In this document: one piece after another, positions 14,975 to 24,495 of the stretch
How positions within the stretch are numbered: the stretch's first letter is position 1
Layout: the number at the start of each line of letters is the position of its first letter
Source: HGM04593 sp045647885
Lineage (GTDB): Bacteria; Bacteroidota; Bacteroidia; Bacteroidales; Bacteroidaceae
DNA: 36,424 nt
Direction: 5' to 3'
Assembly (NCBI GenBank): GCA_045647885.1
Contig: JAZRMX010000008.1
Coordinates: 1-36,424 of the forward strand
Notes under the pieces: model-generated
Database searches by the model: none
What the model was told of the DNA's origin: nothing
Seen by the model: only the letters and a program-made list of their open reading frames with translations
Program-made: the position numbers and the translations under genes

Positions 14975-16333
14975 TTATTTTTTACTTTCGTAGAACACCC
15001 AACCCGGATATTTGAAATCCTCGCGCTTGGCTTCGCCGTTAAGACGCACATAGACACTCTTCTGCTTCTCGCGTATCCACTCGTTGGTACGTTCCTCGCC
15101 AAGCTTGCTCTTGTACATATCCTTGAGAATCTCATAATCGTCCTTCACACTTGCCTTGTGGGCCTCTATCTTCGACTTCAGCTTGACAATTGCGCATATG
15201 AGTTTTCCATTGTCGAGTCTCATTGTGAAAGGCGATGAGATTTCACCCACCTTCATCTTGTCGACAACGCGGGCAACATCCACGGGGAGGTCCTGAAGTT
15301 GCAGACGCGATGCTCCGGTCTCCTTGTTGAACATTATTCCGTAGTTGTTGTTTGTCTCCTTGTCGAAAGAGCATATTGCAACAGCCTCCTCGAAGCTGAT
15401 GGAGTCGTTTCTAATCTCGTGGGCCAAAGAGTCGAGGTTCAAAAGCATTGTCTTTATACTTTGGTTGGAGACTGAGGGCTTGCGCAGAATGTGACGCACG
15501 TTCACGCGGTCGCCACGCTTGTCGATAAGCTGAATTATGTGGAAACCATATTCAGTCTCCACTATTTTGGATACTTTTGAAGGATCGGTGAGGTTAAATG
15601 CCACTGCAGCGAATTCGGGCACAAACTGACCACGGCCTCTAAAGCCGAGTTCACCACCGCGACGGGCACTGCCCGGATCCTCGGAATAAAGCAGGGCAAG
15701 AGTAGAAAAGCTGGTCTCGCCATTGTTCACTCGCTCGGTATAGTCGCGCAACTCATCCTTTATGCGGTCAATCTCTTCCATATCCACAGGGGGCTCGGCA
15801 GTTATTATCTGCACCTCCACCTGTTCCTGTATGAAGGGTACGCTATCCTGGGGCAAAGCCTCTATATAACGGCGTACAAGAGCTGGAGAGACTTTTATCT
15901 CTCCCACAATCTTCTGGCGCATAAGAGACATCATACTGTAATTGTGCAGGTTGTCGTAGAGCATCTCGCGTATCTTGCGCAAGGGCATTTTCTGATACTC
16001 CTCGAGTTTCTCCTTGGAACCGGCACGCTGTATATACTCATCGAGCTGCGCGTCGACCTGGGTCATAAGTTGCGACTCATTGACCTCTATGCTGTCTATT
16101 GCCGCCTGGTGCAAAAAGAGCTCCTGAATGGCAAGGTCTTCGCCCACCACGCTGTAAGGGTCACCTTCGAACTTGCGGTTCTGCAGAGTCCAGTATTTCA
16201 TAGCCTCCTCAATGTCGGAACGCAATATAGACTTGTCGCCCACAACCCACTCTACCCTGTCAATGACATTGTCCTGGGCATAAGAGCTACAAAGTGCCAA
16301 CAGACAGAAAACGGACAATATATATTTCTTCAT
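14975..16333 (-). CDS. surA: SurA-like periplasmic peptidyl-prolyl isomerase/chaperone
   Basis: A 452-residue exported protein: signal peptide MKKYILSVFCLLALCSSYA, SurA N-terminal helical domain (about 22-165), a first parvulin domain (about 170-275, with SEDPGSARRGGELGFRGRGQFVPEF and FHIIQLIDKRGD) and a second, diverged one (about 280-385, starting VRHIL). This matches the SurA layout (E. coli SurA is 428 residues). It escorts unfolded outer-membrane proteins through the periplasm. It lies between a parvulin-type lipoprotein gene (54 bp upstream) and the OstA-like gene (11 bp downstream). Confidence 0.88.
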   Translation of the reverse strand: MKKYILSVFCLLALCSSYAQDNVIDRVEWVVGDKSILRSDIEEAMKYWTLQNRKFEGDPYSVVGEDLAIQELFLHQAAIDSIEVNESQLMTQVDAQLDEYIQRAGSKEKLEEYQKMPLRKIREMLYDNLHNYSMMSLMRQKIVGEIKVSPALVRRYIEALPQDSVPFIQEQVEVQIITAEPPVDMEEIDRIKDELRDYTERVNNGETSFSTLALLYSEDPGSARRGGELGFRGRGQFVPEFAAVAFNLTDPSKVSKIVETEYGFHIIQLIDKRGDRVNVRHILRKPSVSNQSIKTMLLNLDSLAHEIRNDSISFEEAVAICSFDKETNNNYGIMFNKETGASRLQLQDLPVDVARVVDKMKVGEISSPFTMRLDNGKLICAIVKLKSKIEAHKASVKDDYEILKDMYKSKLGEERTNEWIREKQKSVYVRLNGEAKREDFKYPGWVFYESKK

Positions 16334-16387
16334 ACCTAACTGCTTATTATACAGGAAAGGGGCTTGCTTTGCTGCACTCCCATTCCT

Positions 16388-17245
16388 TTATTCATAATAT
16401 TTTATTGCGCCCACTTTTTGCGCTTCGTTGTAAATATCCTGTTTCTTACCTTTTATAAAGTTTGCCTTCATTGTGTTTATGAGAAGGCTGCGTATTTCAC
16501 TTTCGACTAGCTCAATGGGCTTTAGCGCGCCTTTGTTTATTACAGAGTCGGCCGAAACGAAATAGATGTATTCCTTGTCCTTGAACTCAATGTGGGAATT
16601 GTGAAGAAGACGATACAGGAGGTCGCCCTCGGTAATTGTTGTTTTGGAGGCAATGGCCGAAAGGCGTTCCCAGGAGTCGGTGAAGTGGTCATACACCACA
16701 TCGTTGGCAAGGCTGTATTTGTCGAGTTTCTCAAGGTCTTCAATGTCGCGGCTCTTGTACCACTTGCGCAGGTTGTTGAGCTTTTGTGCGCCAACCGGCA
16801 CTTTAAGGAACAGGCCTTTGAGAATGGGTTCTTCGAGTTCGAACATCGATGCGTTCTCATTGTAAAAGGCCTCTATCTTTTCGGGCTGCACTTCGGGGCG
16901 AAGATGTTGCTCCACAAGGCCCTCCTGATAGAGATTAAGCACAAGGCTGCGTTTGTAGCTCTCGACAAGTTTTTCCACATCGCCGGTTGAGGGGATGTTG
17001 CGCTGGGCCACACTATAGAAAAGAGCCTCTTCAATCCAATGCTCTATGTACTCGCCGACAAACTGTGCGCTGTCGCCTGCAGGATGGTTGGCGGCATAAA
17101 AGCGTTGCACATCTTCCTTGTACAAAAACTCTTTGCCCACACTCACCAAAGGCGTCTTTCCTTTATGCAGTATCTCCTCTTTGCACGATGAGAGCACAAA
17201 GAGGGGACACAGGGCTATAATGATAAGGGTTTTTGTCACATTCAT
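16388..17245 (-). CDS. SurA/parvulin-like lipoprotein
   Basis: A 285-residue protein with a lipoprotein signal peptide: hydrophobic core and lipobox LSSC, making Cys21 the lipidated residue. The rest is largely helical and charged (VEKLVESYKRSLVLNLYQE, IEAFYNENASMFELEEP), the pattern of SurA/PpiC N-terminal chaperone regions. The characteristic parvulin GG-x-L-G core is not evident, so isomerase activity is doubtful. It sits between two parvulin-family genes (26 bp and 54 bp spacings) and is probably a membrane-tethered chaperone in the same pathway. Confidence 0.72.
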   Translation of the reverse strand: MNVTKTLIIIALCPLFVLSSCKEEILHKGKTPLVSVGKEFLYKEDVQRFYAANHPAGDSAQFVGEYIEHWIEEALFYSVAQRNIPSTGDVEKLVESYKRSLVLNLYQEGLVEQHLRPEVQPEKIEAFYNENASMFELEEPILKGLFLKVPVGAQKLNNLRKWYKSRDIEDLEKLDKYSLANDVVYDHFTDSWERLSAIASKTTITEGDLLYRLLHNSHIEFKDKEYIYFVSADSVINKGALKPIELVESEIRSLLINTMKANFIKGKKQDIYNEAQKVGAIKYYE

Positions 17246-17271
17246 CCCACAAAGATATAAATTAAATCTTT

Positions 17272-18693
17272 TCAGTCGTGATTATTAACGGTTTTTAGTA
17301 CCTCTTCATAAATTTCAACATCGTACTTGCGACGCAGTTTTTTCACCCACTTTTCCTCTTTTGCCTTGTTGTAGTCGTCGGTTACAGCAGCTTTTACATC
17401 GGTATACACCTCGGGGGCTTCTATTACCTTGCCCACAACATCGACAAACGGAAGTTTCTCTTTTACCTCACCGCCGGTGCCCTGACCAAAGACAAGTTTG
17501 TCAACCCACTTGTTGTCGCCCACAGCATATATGCCAAGTTCCAGACGGATGGAGCCACGCTCCTCCTTTGCAAAGCTGTCGGTAACTATTGCGCGGTACT
17601 CGTCTTTTGACTTGCCTGCAAGCAGGGTTTTCACAGAATCGAGCAGTTCCTGTGTTTTTGTATAAACAACAGCTCCGCGGAAACGGGGAAGATCGAACTT
17701 GTACTTTTTCTTGTTCTTCTTGAAGAACTTTGCCAGTTGTTTTTCCTCGTCGGCATCTTTGTTCCACACTTCGCGATTCGAAACCTCAAAGAAGAGAAGC
17801 CCCTCGTAATACTCGCGCATTAGGTTGCCGAATTCGGGGTACTTGCTTTCGAGCATACTATCCTCGCGAGCAAGCGCCTCTTCCGGAGTGATATTACCAC
17901 CATAAGCCTTCGCCAATTCCGAACCTTTCTTCAAACGAGCCTTCTTTTGTATATTCTCCTTTTCAAGCATATTCATAATAGGCTTCCTGTACTGCTCGAA
18001 AGAGCCAAAGGGACGGCTTGATATTCTCTTGACCACGTGGAAGGCTGCCGGGGATTTAAATGGTGCTGAATACTCGCCATCGGCAAGTGAATAAGCAGCC
18101 TTTTCAAACTCCTCGTATACCTGACCGCGGATTATTTCGAAAGGTTTCATATACATAGGGGGCATCCCTACATATGCTGCTGCCTCTTCAAAGCTTTTTC
18201 CGCTTTGCAACATCACGTATGCTGTATCTATTTTTGCCTTTGCCTCGGCAACCTCTGCAGGGGTCGCCTTTTGAGAGACAGGCACAGCTATGTGCATCAC
18301 ATTCACAAAGCCATCCTTACCGATTGTTGCCGAATCTTTTGAATATATACGATAGGCCTCAAGCTCAATATAATCCTTGTCGGTGAGATACTCCTCGGCA
18401 AGCGCAGCACGGTCTTTTTCATACTCCTGTCTGAAGGAGGTAAGAGTGTCCAATTTCTGCGCCTTGGCCTCGGCTACCTTCAATTTGAAATTGACGAACA
18501 TCGGCAAATACTCTTCAATGGGGTACTCCGTATCGTTCTGCCCGGTATTGTTCTTGTTGTAAGCATACTCAAACTCGGAACGTTTTACATCGACCCCCGC
18601 TATCTTCATAAGCACAGGATCGTTGCTCTGGGCAATGAGAACCGAAGAGAACACAAAAAGCGCGAAAGCCGAAAATATTCTGTTTATATTCAT
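17272..18693 (-). CDS. PpiC-type periplasmic peptidyl-prolyl isomerase
   Basis: A 473-residue exported protein with a signal peptide ending VLIAQ. SurA/PpiD-like helical segments surround a parvulin domain at about 130-230 (VMHIAVPVSQKATPAEVAEA, SGKSFEEAA, PFKSPAAFHVVKRISSRP). Compared with canonical parvulins the domain lacks a clear GGELGW block, so catalysis may be weak. The long C-terminal half (about 250-473) is lysine-rich and helical. It is the first of three chaperone-type genes in the run, 24 bp after guaB, and probably acts with the two downstream products on outer-membrane proteins. Confidence 0.82.
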   Translation of the reverse strand: MNINRIFSAFALFVFSSVLIAQSNDPVLMKIAGVDVKRSEFEYAYNKNNTGQNDTEYPIEEYLPMFVNFKLKVAEAKAQKLDTLTSFRQEYEKDRAALAEEYLTDKDYIELEAYRIYSKDSATIGKDGFVNVMHIAVPVSQKATPAEVAEAKAKIDTAYVMLQSGKSFEEAAAYVGMPPMYMKPFEIIRGQVYEEFEKAAYSLADGEYSAPFKSPAAFHVVKRISSRPFGSFEQYRKPIMNMLEKENIQKKARLKKGSELAKAYGGNITPEEALAREDSMLESKYPEFGNLMREYYEGLLFFEVSNREVWNKDADEEKQLAKFFKKNKKKYKFDLPRFRGAVVYTKTQELLDSVKTLLAGKSKDEYRAIVTDSFAKEERGSIRLELGIYAVGDNKWVDKLVFGQGTGGEVKEKLPFVDVVGKVIEAPEVYTDVKAAVTDDYNKAKEEKWVKKLRRKYDVEIYEEVLKTVNNHD

Positions 18694-18717
18694 ACTATAT
18701 TCGGGAAACGGTTCTTA

Positions 18718-20196
18718 TTATTCAGGGCGGCTGTAGTTGGGTGCCTCGCTGGTGATTGCCACATCGTGGGGGTGACTTTCGAGAACTCCGGCGTTGGTTA
18801 TGCGCACAAACTTGGCGTTGTGCAAAGTCTTAATGTCGGGAGCACCACAATAGCCCATACCACTGCGAAGTCCACCTACAAGCTGATAGATAACCTCCTG
18901 CAATGTACCTTTATAGGGAACGCGGGCTGCAATACCCTCGGGAACGAGTTTTTTCTTGTCGGCTGTATCAGACTGGAAGTAACGGTCTTTTGAACCACAC
19001 TCCATAGCCTCGAGAGAACCCATTCCGCGATAAGCCTTAAACTTACGGCCGTTGAAGATGATTGTATCACCGGGAGACTCCTCGGTTCCGGCAACCAACG
19101 AACCAATCATTACGCTGTAGCCACCGGCTGCAAGAGCCTTAACAACATCACCCGAGTAACGAAGACCACCGTCGGCAATCAAAGGCACACCTGTACCATC
19201 GAGCGCCTTTGCCACGTCGTACACTGCAGAAAGCTGGGGAACACCCACACCTGCAACCACACGGGTTGTACAGATTGAACCGGGGCCGATACCTACTTTG
19301 ACAGCGTCGGCACCAGCCTCAACGAGCATCTTGGCAGCCTCGCCTGTAGCAACGTTACCTACAACGATATCGATCTGGGGGAATGCGGCTTTAGCCTCTT
19401 TAAGTTTGTTTATAACACCTGCAGAGTGACCGTGGGCTGTATCGATGATAATAGCATCTACACCGGCCTCAACAAGAGCCTTGATGCGGTCCATTGCGTC
19501 TACTGTAACACCCACACCGGCTGCTACGCGCAAACGGCCTTTTGCATCCTTGCAAGCCATAGGTTTGTCTTTTGCCTTGGTGATATCCTTATATGTGATA
19601 AGACCAATGAGGTGGCCGTCGTTGTCAACAACGGGGAGTTTCTCAATCTTGTTCTCGCGCAAGATCTTTGCTGCCGACTCCATATCGGTCTTCTGGTGTG
19701 TAACAACAAGGTTCTCGTTGGTCATAACCTCGCTCACGGGACGAGCCATATTGGTCTCGAAACGGAGGTCGCGGTTTGTAACGATACCTACAAGTTTCTT
19801 ATCCTCGTCGACAACGGGAATACCGCCAATGTGGTATTCGGCCATAAGATCGAGAGCGTCTTTCACTGTAGCGGCTACCTTGATTGTCACAGGGTCGTAT
19901 ATCATACCGTTCTCGGCACGTTTTACAATAGCCACCTGGTGAGCCTGCTCGGCAATTGACATATTCTTGTGGATTACGCCGATACCTCCCTCGCGCGCAA
20001 TGGCTATAGCCATTTTAGCTTCGGTAACAGTATCCATCGCAGCTGTAACAAAAGGAATGTTCAGGTCGATATTGCGTGAAAATTTGGTTTTCATACTAAC
20101 CTCCTTGGGCAACACCTCGGAGTAAGCGGGGATGAGCAATACATCGTCGTATGTAAGGCCATCGATTGCAATTTTGTCTTTAATAAAATCGTTCAT
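18718..20196 (-). CDS. guaB: Inosine-5'-monophosphate dehydrogenase
   Basis: Oxidises IMP to XMP with NAD, the committed step of GMP synthesis. The 492-residue protein has the TIM-barrel start (LTYDDVLLIPAYSEVLP), two CBS domains inserted at about 95-215 (YHIGGIPVVDEDKKLVGIV; IEKLPVVDNDGHLIGLI), the active-site loop GPGSICTTR with catalytic Cys309, and the flap YRGMGSLEAM at about 395. It ends in PEAPNYSRPE-like sequence typical of the family. The length is standard. It lies 16 bp after recQ, so in this genome it is transcribed with DNA repair and envelope genes rather than with guaA. Confidence 0.97.
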   Translation of the reverse strand: MNDFIKDKIAIDGLTYDDVLLIPAYSEVLPKEVSMKTKFSRNIDLNIPFVTAAMDTVTEAKMAIAIAREGGIGVIHKNMSIAEQAHQVAIVKRAENGMIYDPVTIKVAATVKDALDLMAEYHIGGIPVVDEDKKLVGIVTNRDLRFETNMARPVSEVMTNENLVVTHQKTDMESAAKILRENKIEKLPVVDNDGHLIGLITYKDITKAKDKPMACKDAKGRLRVAAGVGVTVDAMDRIKALVEAGVDAIIIDTAHGHSAGVINKLKEAKAAFPQIDIVVGNVATGEAAKMLVEAGADAVKVGIGPGSICTTRVVAGVGVPQLSAVYDVAKALDGTGVPLIADGGLRYSGDVVKALAAGGYSVMIGSLVAGTEESPGDTIIFNGRKFKAYRGMGSLEAMECGSKDRYFQSDTADKKKLVPEGIAARVPYKGTLQEVIYQLVGGLRSGMGYCGAPDIKTLHNAKFVRITNAGVLESHPHDVAITSEAPNYSRPE

Positions 20197-20212
20197 ATAT
20201 ATTTGTTTTTTA

Positions 20213-22387
20213 TCAATTTCCCATTTCTGATATAAACTTCACGCGAACAAGGCGTATCTCCTCCTCGCTGTAGTCGGCTCCAAGTTCATCGAGCGCGGCA
20301 TTTATGCTGTCGGTGTCGGAGTTCTTGAAGTAGTCGTATATCTCCTGTACGTTTTCCTCGTCCATAATCTCCTCGAGGAAGTAGTCGATATTTAGTTTTG
20401 TGCCTGAATATACGATTGACTCCACCTCTTCGAGCAGCTCTTCAAATTCCACTCCGCGGCTGATGGCGAGGTCGTCGAGAGCCACCTTGCGGTCTATCGC
20501 ACTGATGACGCTGACCTTGAGTTTCGATTTATTTGCTACGGTGCGCACACGGAAGTCCTCGGGGCGGTCAATCTCATTTTCCTCGCAGTGACGCTTGATG
20601 AGCGCGCAGAACTCTTCGCCGTAACGCTTTGCCTTTCCTTCGCCCACGCCGGGGATGTTCTTCAATTCGTCGAAGGTTATGGGGTATGTTGTAGCCATAG
20701 CCTCGAGCGAGGGATCCTGGAATATTACGTATGGGGGCAATTCCAACTGCTTGGCGAGCTTCTTGCGTAGGTTCTTGAGCATTGCAAAAAGTTCGGGGTC
20801 AACAGCAAATGTGCTGCCGGCCTGGGGAAGAGCCTCTGTCTCGGTAAAATCACGGTCCTCAACAATCTTGAACGATTGGGGCTTTGCCAGGAACTTGCGT
20901 CCCTCGGCTGTAACCTTCAAAAGACCATAATTCTCCACATCCTTGTCGAGATAGCCGGCAATGAGCGCCTGGCGGATTACGGCATTCCAACGCTTGGGTT
21001 CTTCATCGTTTCCACAACCGAAGCACTCAAGTTCGTCGTGTCTGTGCGAGAGGATATCGGCAGTCTCCTTACCCATCAGCACATCTATTACGTACTCTAC
21101 TTTAAAATTCTCTTTGATTGCCAGAACCGTTTCAATTACGGCTTCGAGCAACTCTTTTGCCTCCACCTGCTTTTTAGGCGTCAGGCAGTTATCACAGTTA
21201 CCACAATTTTCCACTTCAAAATTTTCACCAAAATAATGTAACAACAATTTCCTGCGACAAACCGAAGACTCGGCGTATGCGGTGGTCTCGTGCAACAGTT
21301 GACGGCCGATATATTGCTCGGCAAGCGGTTTGCCTTCAAGGAATTTTTCGAGTTTCTGTAAATCTTTGCTATTGTAATAGGCTATACACTGGCCCTCGCC
21401 ACCATCGCGACCTGCACGGCCGGTCTCCTGGTAATAACCTTCAAGGCTCTTGGGTATGTCATAGTGTATCACATAGCGCACGTCGGGTTTGTCTATACCC
21501 ATACCAAAAGCTATGGTTGCAACTATTACATCTATTTTCTCCATAATGAACTCGTCCTGTGTCTGCGACCTCATGGCCGAGTCCATACCGGCGTGATAGG
21601 CTTTTGCCGATATTTCATTAGCCTGTAGCACTTCGGCAAGTTCTTCTACCTTTTTACGGCTCAAGCAGTAGATGATACCCGACTTCCCGGGATTCGACTT
21701 GATGAATTTTATAATATCCTTGTCGACATCTTTTGTCTTGGACTTTACCTCGTAGTAAAGGTTGGGGCGATTGAACGACGATTTAAAATCGGGGGCATTC
21801 TGTATGCCAAGATTCTTTTTTATATCGTCGCGCACCTTGGCTGTAGCCGTTGCTGTGAGGGCTATTACCGGTGCTTTGCCAATTTCGTTTATTATAGGAC
21901 GTATGCGACGATACTCGGGACGGAAGTCGTGACCCCACTCCGATATACAGTGCGCCTCGTCTATTGCATAAAATGAGATCTTTATACTTTTCAAGAACTC
22001 CACGTTATCCTCTTTTGTGAGGGACTCGGGAGCGACATAGAGCAGTTTGGTCTTGCCCGAGAGCACGTCCTCCTTAACCTCCTCTATAGCCTGTTTGGTA
22101 AGGGACGAGTTCAGAAAATGCGCAACACCGTCTTCCTCGTGGAAGTTACGGATAGCATCGACCTGGTTCTTCATAAGGGCAATGAGCGGAGAAATTACTA
22201 TTGCCGTTCCCTCCATTATAAGTGAAGGCAACTGGTAACAGAGCGACTTTCCGCCACCTGTAGGCATCAGCACAAAGGCATCATTTCCATCAAGGAGATT
22301 TTTGATGACCGCTTCCTGATCCCCCTTAAATGTATCAAAACCGAAATTTTCCTTAAGAATTTCCGTCAAATTGTACTTCTTTGTCAT
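20213..22387 (-). CDS. recQ: ATP-dependent DNA helicase RecQ
   Basis: A 3'-5' DNA helicase for recombination and replication-fork repair. The 724-residue protein shows Walker A GGGKS (44-48), DEAH (143-146), motif VI YQETGRAGRDGG, and an RQC zinc site (CRRKLLLHYFGE...CGNCDNC, about 378-402). A winged-helix region precedes an HRDC domain at about 535-615 (LFAMLKNLRKKLAKQ; LKNIPGVGEGKAKRYG). About 110 further residues form a C-terminal helical extension seen in Bacteroidetes RecQ. It is first in an eight-gene run and has a near-perfect promoter 20-60 bp upstream. Confidence 0.97.
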   Translation of the reverse strand: MTKKYNLTEILKENFGFDTFKGDQEAVIKNLLDGNDAFVLMPTGGGKSLCYQLPSLIMEGTAIVISPLIALMKNQVDAIRNFHEEDGVAHFLNSSLTKQAIEEVKEDVLSGKTKLLYVAPESLTKEDNVEFLKSIKISFYAIDEAHCISEWGHDFRPEYRRIRPIINEIGKAPVIALTATATAKVRDDIKKNLGIQNAPDFKSSFNRPNLYYEVKSKTKDVDKDIIKFIKSNPGKSGIIYCLSRKKVEELAEVLQANEISAKAYHAGMDSAMRSQTQDEFIMEKIDVIVATIAFGMGIDKPDVRYVIHYDIPKSLEGYYQETGRAGRDGGEGQCIAYYNSKDLQKLEKFLEGKPLAEQYIGRQLLHETTAYAESSVCRRKLLLHYFGENFEVENCGNCDNCLTPKKQVEAKELLEAVIETVLAIKENFKVEYVIDVLMGKETADILSHRHDELECFGCGNDEEPKRWNAVIRQALIAGYLDKDVENYGLLKVTAEGRKFLAKPQSFKIVEDRDFTETEALPQAGSTFAVDPELFAMLKNLRKKLAKQLELPPYVIFQDPSLEAMATTYPITFDELKNIPGVGEGKAKRYGEEFCALIKRHCEENEIDRPEDFRVRTVANKSKLKVSVISAIDRKVALDDLAISRGVEFEELLEEVESIVYSGTKLNIDYFLEEIMDEENVQEIYDYFKNSDTDSINAALDELGADYSEEEIRLVRVKFISEMGN

Positions 22388-22410
22388 TTTACAATATGCC
22401 TATTTGCAAA

Positions 22411-22443
22411 CAAAGTTATAAATATCTCCATTAAACCCACAAA
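22411..22443 (-). promoter_or_regulatory. Promoter of the recQ-mutL operon (full Bacteroidetes consensus)
   Basis: On the minus strand TTTG (22443-22440), a 21-nt spacer and TAACTTTG (22418-22411) match the consensus exactly. The start site would lie near 22404, leaving a leader of under 20 nt before ATG 22387. Confidence 0.85.
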
Positions 22444-22505
22444 TTTTTCCGAAGATATTTTTCAAAATATAAAAAAAACTTTTAGCAGGGTATTGAATAT
22501 TACAC

Positions 22506-22539
22506 GAACGCCCCTCCGGATAGTTCCAGAGGGGCGTTC
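22506..22539 (-). terminator. Terminator hairpin after clpX
   Basis: A perfect 11-bp GC-rich stem (22506-22516 with 22529-22539, 12-nt loop) lies 21 bp after the clpX stop. On the minus strand the long T run comes only about 30 nt later, so it may be a strong stem with imperfect tract. Confidence 0.75.
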
Positions 22540-22560
22540 ATTCTTTTTATCGGAAACGAT

Positions 22561-23784
22561 TTACGCAATCATTGTTATTGCACCGCTTTTCATAAATCTT
22601 TCTTCGGCGTAAGCCTTTGATATCTTACACTTTTTCTCGTCGCTCGAGGGTATCTCGAACATCTTCTCCTGCATAATAGTTTCAACTATAGAGCGCAAGC
22701 CGCGGGCACCAAGTTTATACTCCACTGCCATATCTACAATGTAGTCGAGAGCCTCATCATCAAATGTAAGCTCCACGCCGTCCATCTCCATAAGTCTTAT
22801 ATACTGTTTTATTATGGAGTTCTTGGGCTCGGTGAGGATGTTGCGAAGCGTCGCACGGTCGAGCGGGCGCAACGATGTGAGTATGGGCAGACGGCCTACA
22901 ATTTCGGGGATAAGACCGAAAGAGCGCAAGTCCTGGGGTGTCACATACTGCATCATATCCCCCTTGTCTATTTTAAAGCTATTCTGCACCGAATTGTAAC
23001 CCACAACGTGGGTATTAAGACGCTGTGCAATTTTCTTCTCTATACCATCGAATGCTCCACCGCAAATAAACAGAATGTGCTTTGTGTTCACGGGAATCAT
23101 CTTCTGGTCGGGATGTTTACGACCACCCTGCGGGGGTACGTTTACAACCGAGCCTTCGAGCAACTTAAGCAAGCCCTGCTGAACACCCTCACCGCTTACA
23201 TCACGTGTAATAGAGGGATTGTCGCTCTTGCGGGCAATCTTGTCAATCTCGTCAATGAAAACAATTCCGCGCTCGGCCTCTTCGACCTTATAGTCGGCAA
23301 CCTGGAGAAGACGTGTGAGAATACTCTCAATATCCTCGCCCACATAACCGGCCTCGGTGAGTACTGTTGCATCCACGATGGTGAAGGGCACCTTGAGAAG
23401 GCGGGCTATTGTGCGCGCAAGCAGGGTTTTTCCTGTACCTGTGCTACCCACCATCACAATGTTGCTCTTTTCAATCTCAACATCGTTATTGCTGTCGCGC
23501 TGCATAAGGCGTTTGTAGTGGTTATAAACCGACACTGCCAACGCACATTTTGCTTCGTCCTGGCCTATTACATATTCGTCGAGGAAAGCCTTAATCTCTT
23601 TTGGTTTGGGCAGCTCACCCATTTCAAAGTCGCTTTTAGGCAACAGCTGCTCCTCGCGCAGAATATTATGCGCCTGCTCCACGCAGTCGTTGCAAATATA
23701 GCCGGTCATACCGGTCATAAGCAAGGCTACCTGGTCCTCGGTTCTACCGCAGAAGCTACAACGTTTTTTTCCCTTTTCTGCCAT
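22561..23784 (-). CDS. clpX: ATP-dependent Clp protease ATP-binding subunit ClpX
   Basis: AAA+ unfoldase that feeds tagged proteins into ClpP. The 407-residue protein begins with the zinc-binding domain (Cys9, Cys12, Cys31, Cys34). The AAA+ core carries Walker A GSTGTGKT (113-120), pore loop GYVG (147-150), Walker B VFIDEID (175-181), the GGRKHP loop and an arginine-finger region. A VGY tripeptide in RLNTHVVGYNS is the likely ClpP-docking loop (LGF/IGF in other bacteria). It starts 3 bp after clpP and is last in tig-clpP-clpX. Confidence 0.97.
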   Translation of the reverse strand: MAEKGKKRCSFCGRTEDQVALLMTGMTGYICNDCVEQAHNILREEQLLPKSDFEMGELPKPKEIKAFLDEYVIGQDEAKCALAVSVYNHYKRLMQRDSNNDVEIEKSNIVMVGSTGTGKTLLARTIARLLKVPFTIVDATVLTEAGYVGEDIESILTRLLQVADYKVEEAERGIVFIDEIDKIARKSDNPSITRDVSGEGVQQGLLKLLEGSVVNVPPQGGRKHPDQKMIPVNTKHILFICGGAFDGIEKKIAQRLNTHVVGYNSVQNSFKIDKGDMMQYVTPQDLRSFGLIPEIVGRLPILTSLRPLDRATLRNILTEPKNSIIKQYIRLMEMDGVELTFDDEALDYIVDMAVEYKLGARGLRSIVETIMQEKMFEIPSSDEKKCKISKAYAEERFMKSGAITMIA

Positions 23785-23787
23785 AGA

Positions 23788-24456
23788 TTATTTCTTGCGC
23801 GAGAGTACGTTGTCAATCATTCCGTAGGCCTTGGCCTCTTCGGCTGTCATCCAATAGTCACGGTCACTGTCGGCCCACACTTTTTCAAAAGGCTGGCTGC
23901 TGTGGTCGGCTATAATGGTATAAAGCTCGTTTTTAAGTTTCTGTATCTCACGGGCAGTAATCTCAATGTCGCTCGCCTGACCCTGAACACCACCAAGAGG
24001 CTGGTGTATCATCACACGGCTGTGTGTGAGAGCCGAGCGTTTGCCCTCGGCACCCGCAACGAGCAGCACAGCAGCCATTGAAGCAGCCATTCCTGTACAG
24101 ATGGTTGCAACGTCGCTGCCAATAAACTGCATCGTGTCGTAGATACCCAGACCGGCATATACCGAACCGCCGGGAGAGTTTATGTAGATTGATATATCCT
24201 TGCCACTGTCAACAGAATCGAGGTAAAGCAACTGTGCCTGAAGCGTATTTGCTGTATAATCGTCAATCTGTGTACCAAGGAAGATGATTCTGTCCATCAT
24301 CAGACGAGAGAATACGTCCATCTGTGTAACATTCAGCTGGCGCTCCTCCAGAATATACGGGTTAAGGTACTGCGATTGAACCTTCAACACATCGTCGAGC
24401 ACCATACTACTCATTCCCAGGTGCTTCGTCGCATACTTTCTAAAATCATCTTTCAT
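23788..24456 (-). CDS. clpP: ATP-dependent Clp protease proteolytic subunit ClpP
   Basis: Serine protease subunit forming a double-heptamer chamber. The 222-residue protein has the catalytic triad visible: Ser126 in GMAASMA, His151 in MIHQPLGG, and Asp200 in SDRDYWM. The oxyanion-loop glycines are in NSPGGSVYAG. There is a longer N-terminal region (about 30 residues) than the mature E. coli enzyme, likely a propeptide. The start is ATG 24456. It lies 39 bp after tig and 3 bp before clpX, the arrangement found widely in bacteria. Confidence 0.97.
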   Translation of the reverse strand: MKDDFRKYATKHLGMSSMVLDDVLKVQSQYLNPYILEERQLNVTQMDVFSRLMMDRIIFLGTQIDDYTANTLQAQLLYLDSVDSGKDISIYINSPGGSVYAGLGIYDTMQFIGSDVATICTGMAASMAAVLLVAGAEGKRSALTHSRVMIHQPLGGVQGQASDIEITAREIQKLKNELYTIIADHSSQPFEKVWADSDRDYWMTAEEAKAYGMIDNVLSRKK

Positions 24457-24495
24457 AACAATCTCTTTTATATTCCTATTTTATTATTTATCGTT

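Noticed and set aside
23008..24081. 357-codon plus-strand open frame
   Set aside because: Shadow of clpX and clpP on the opposite strand; no motif or promoter support.
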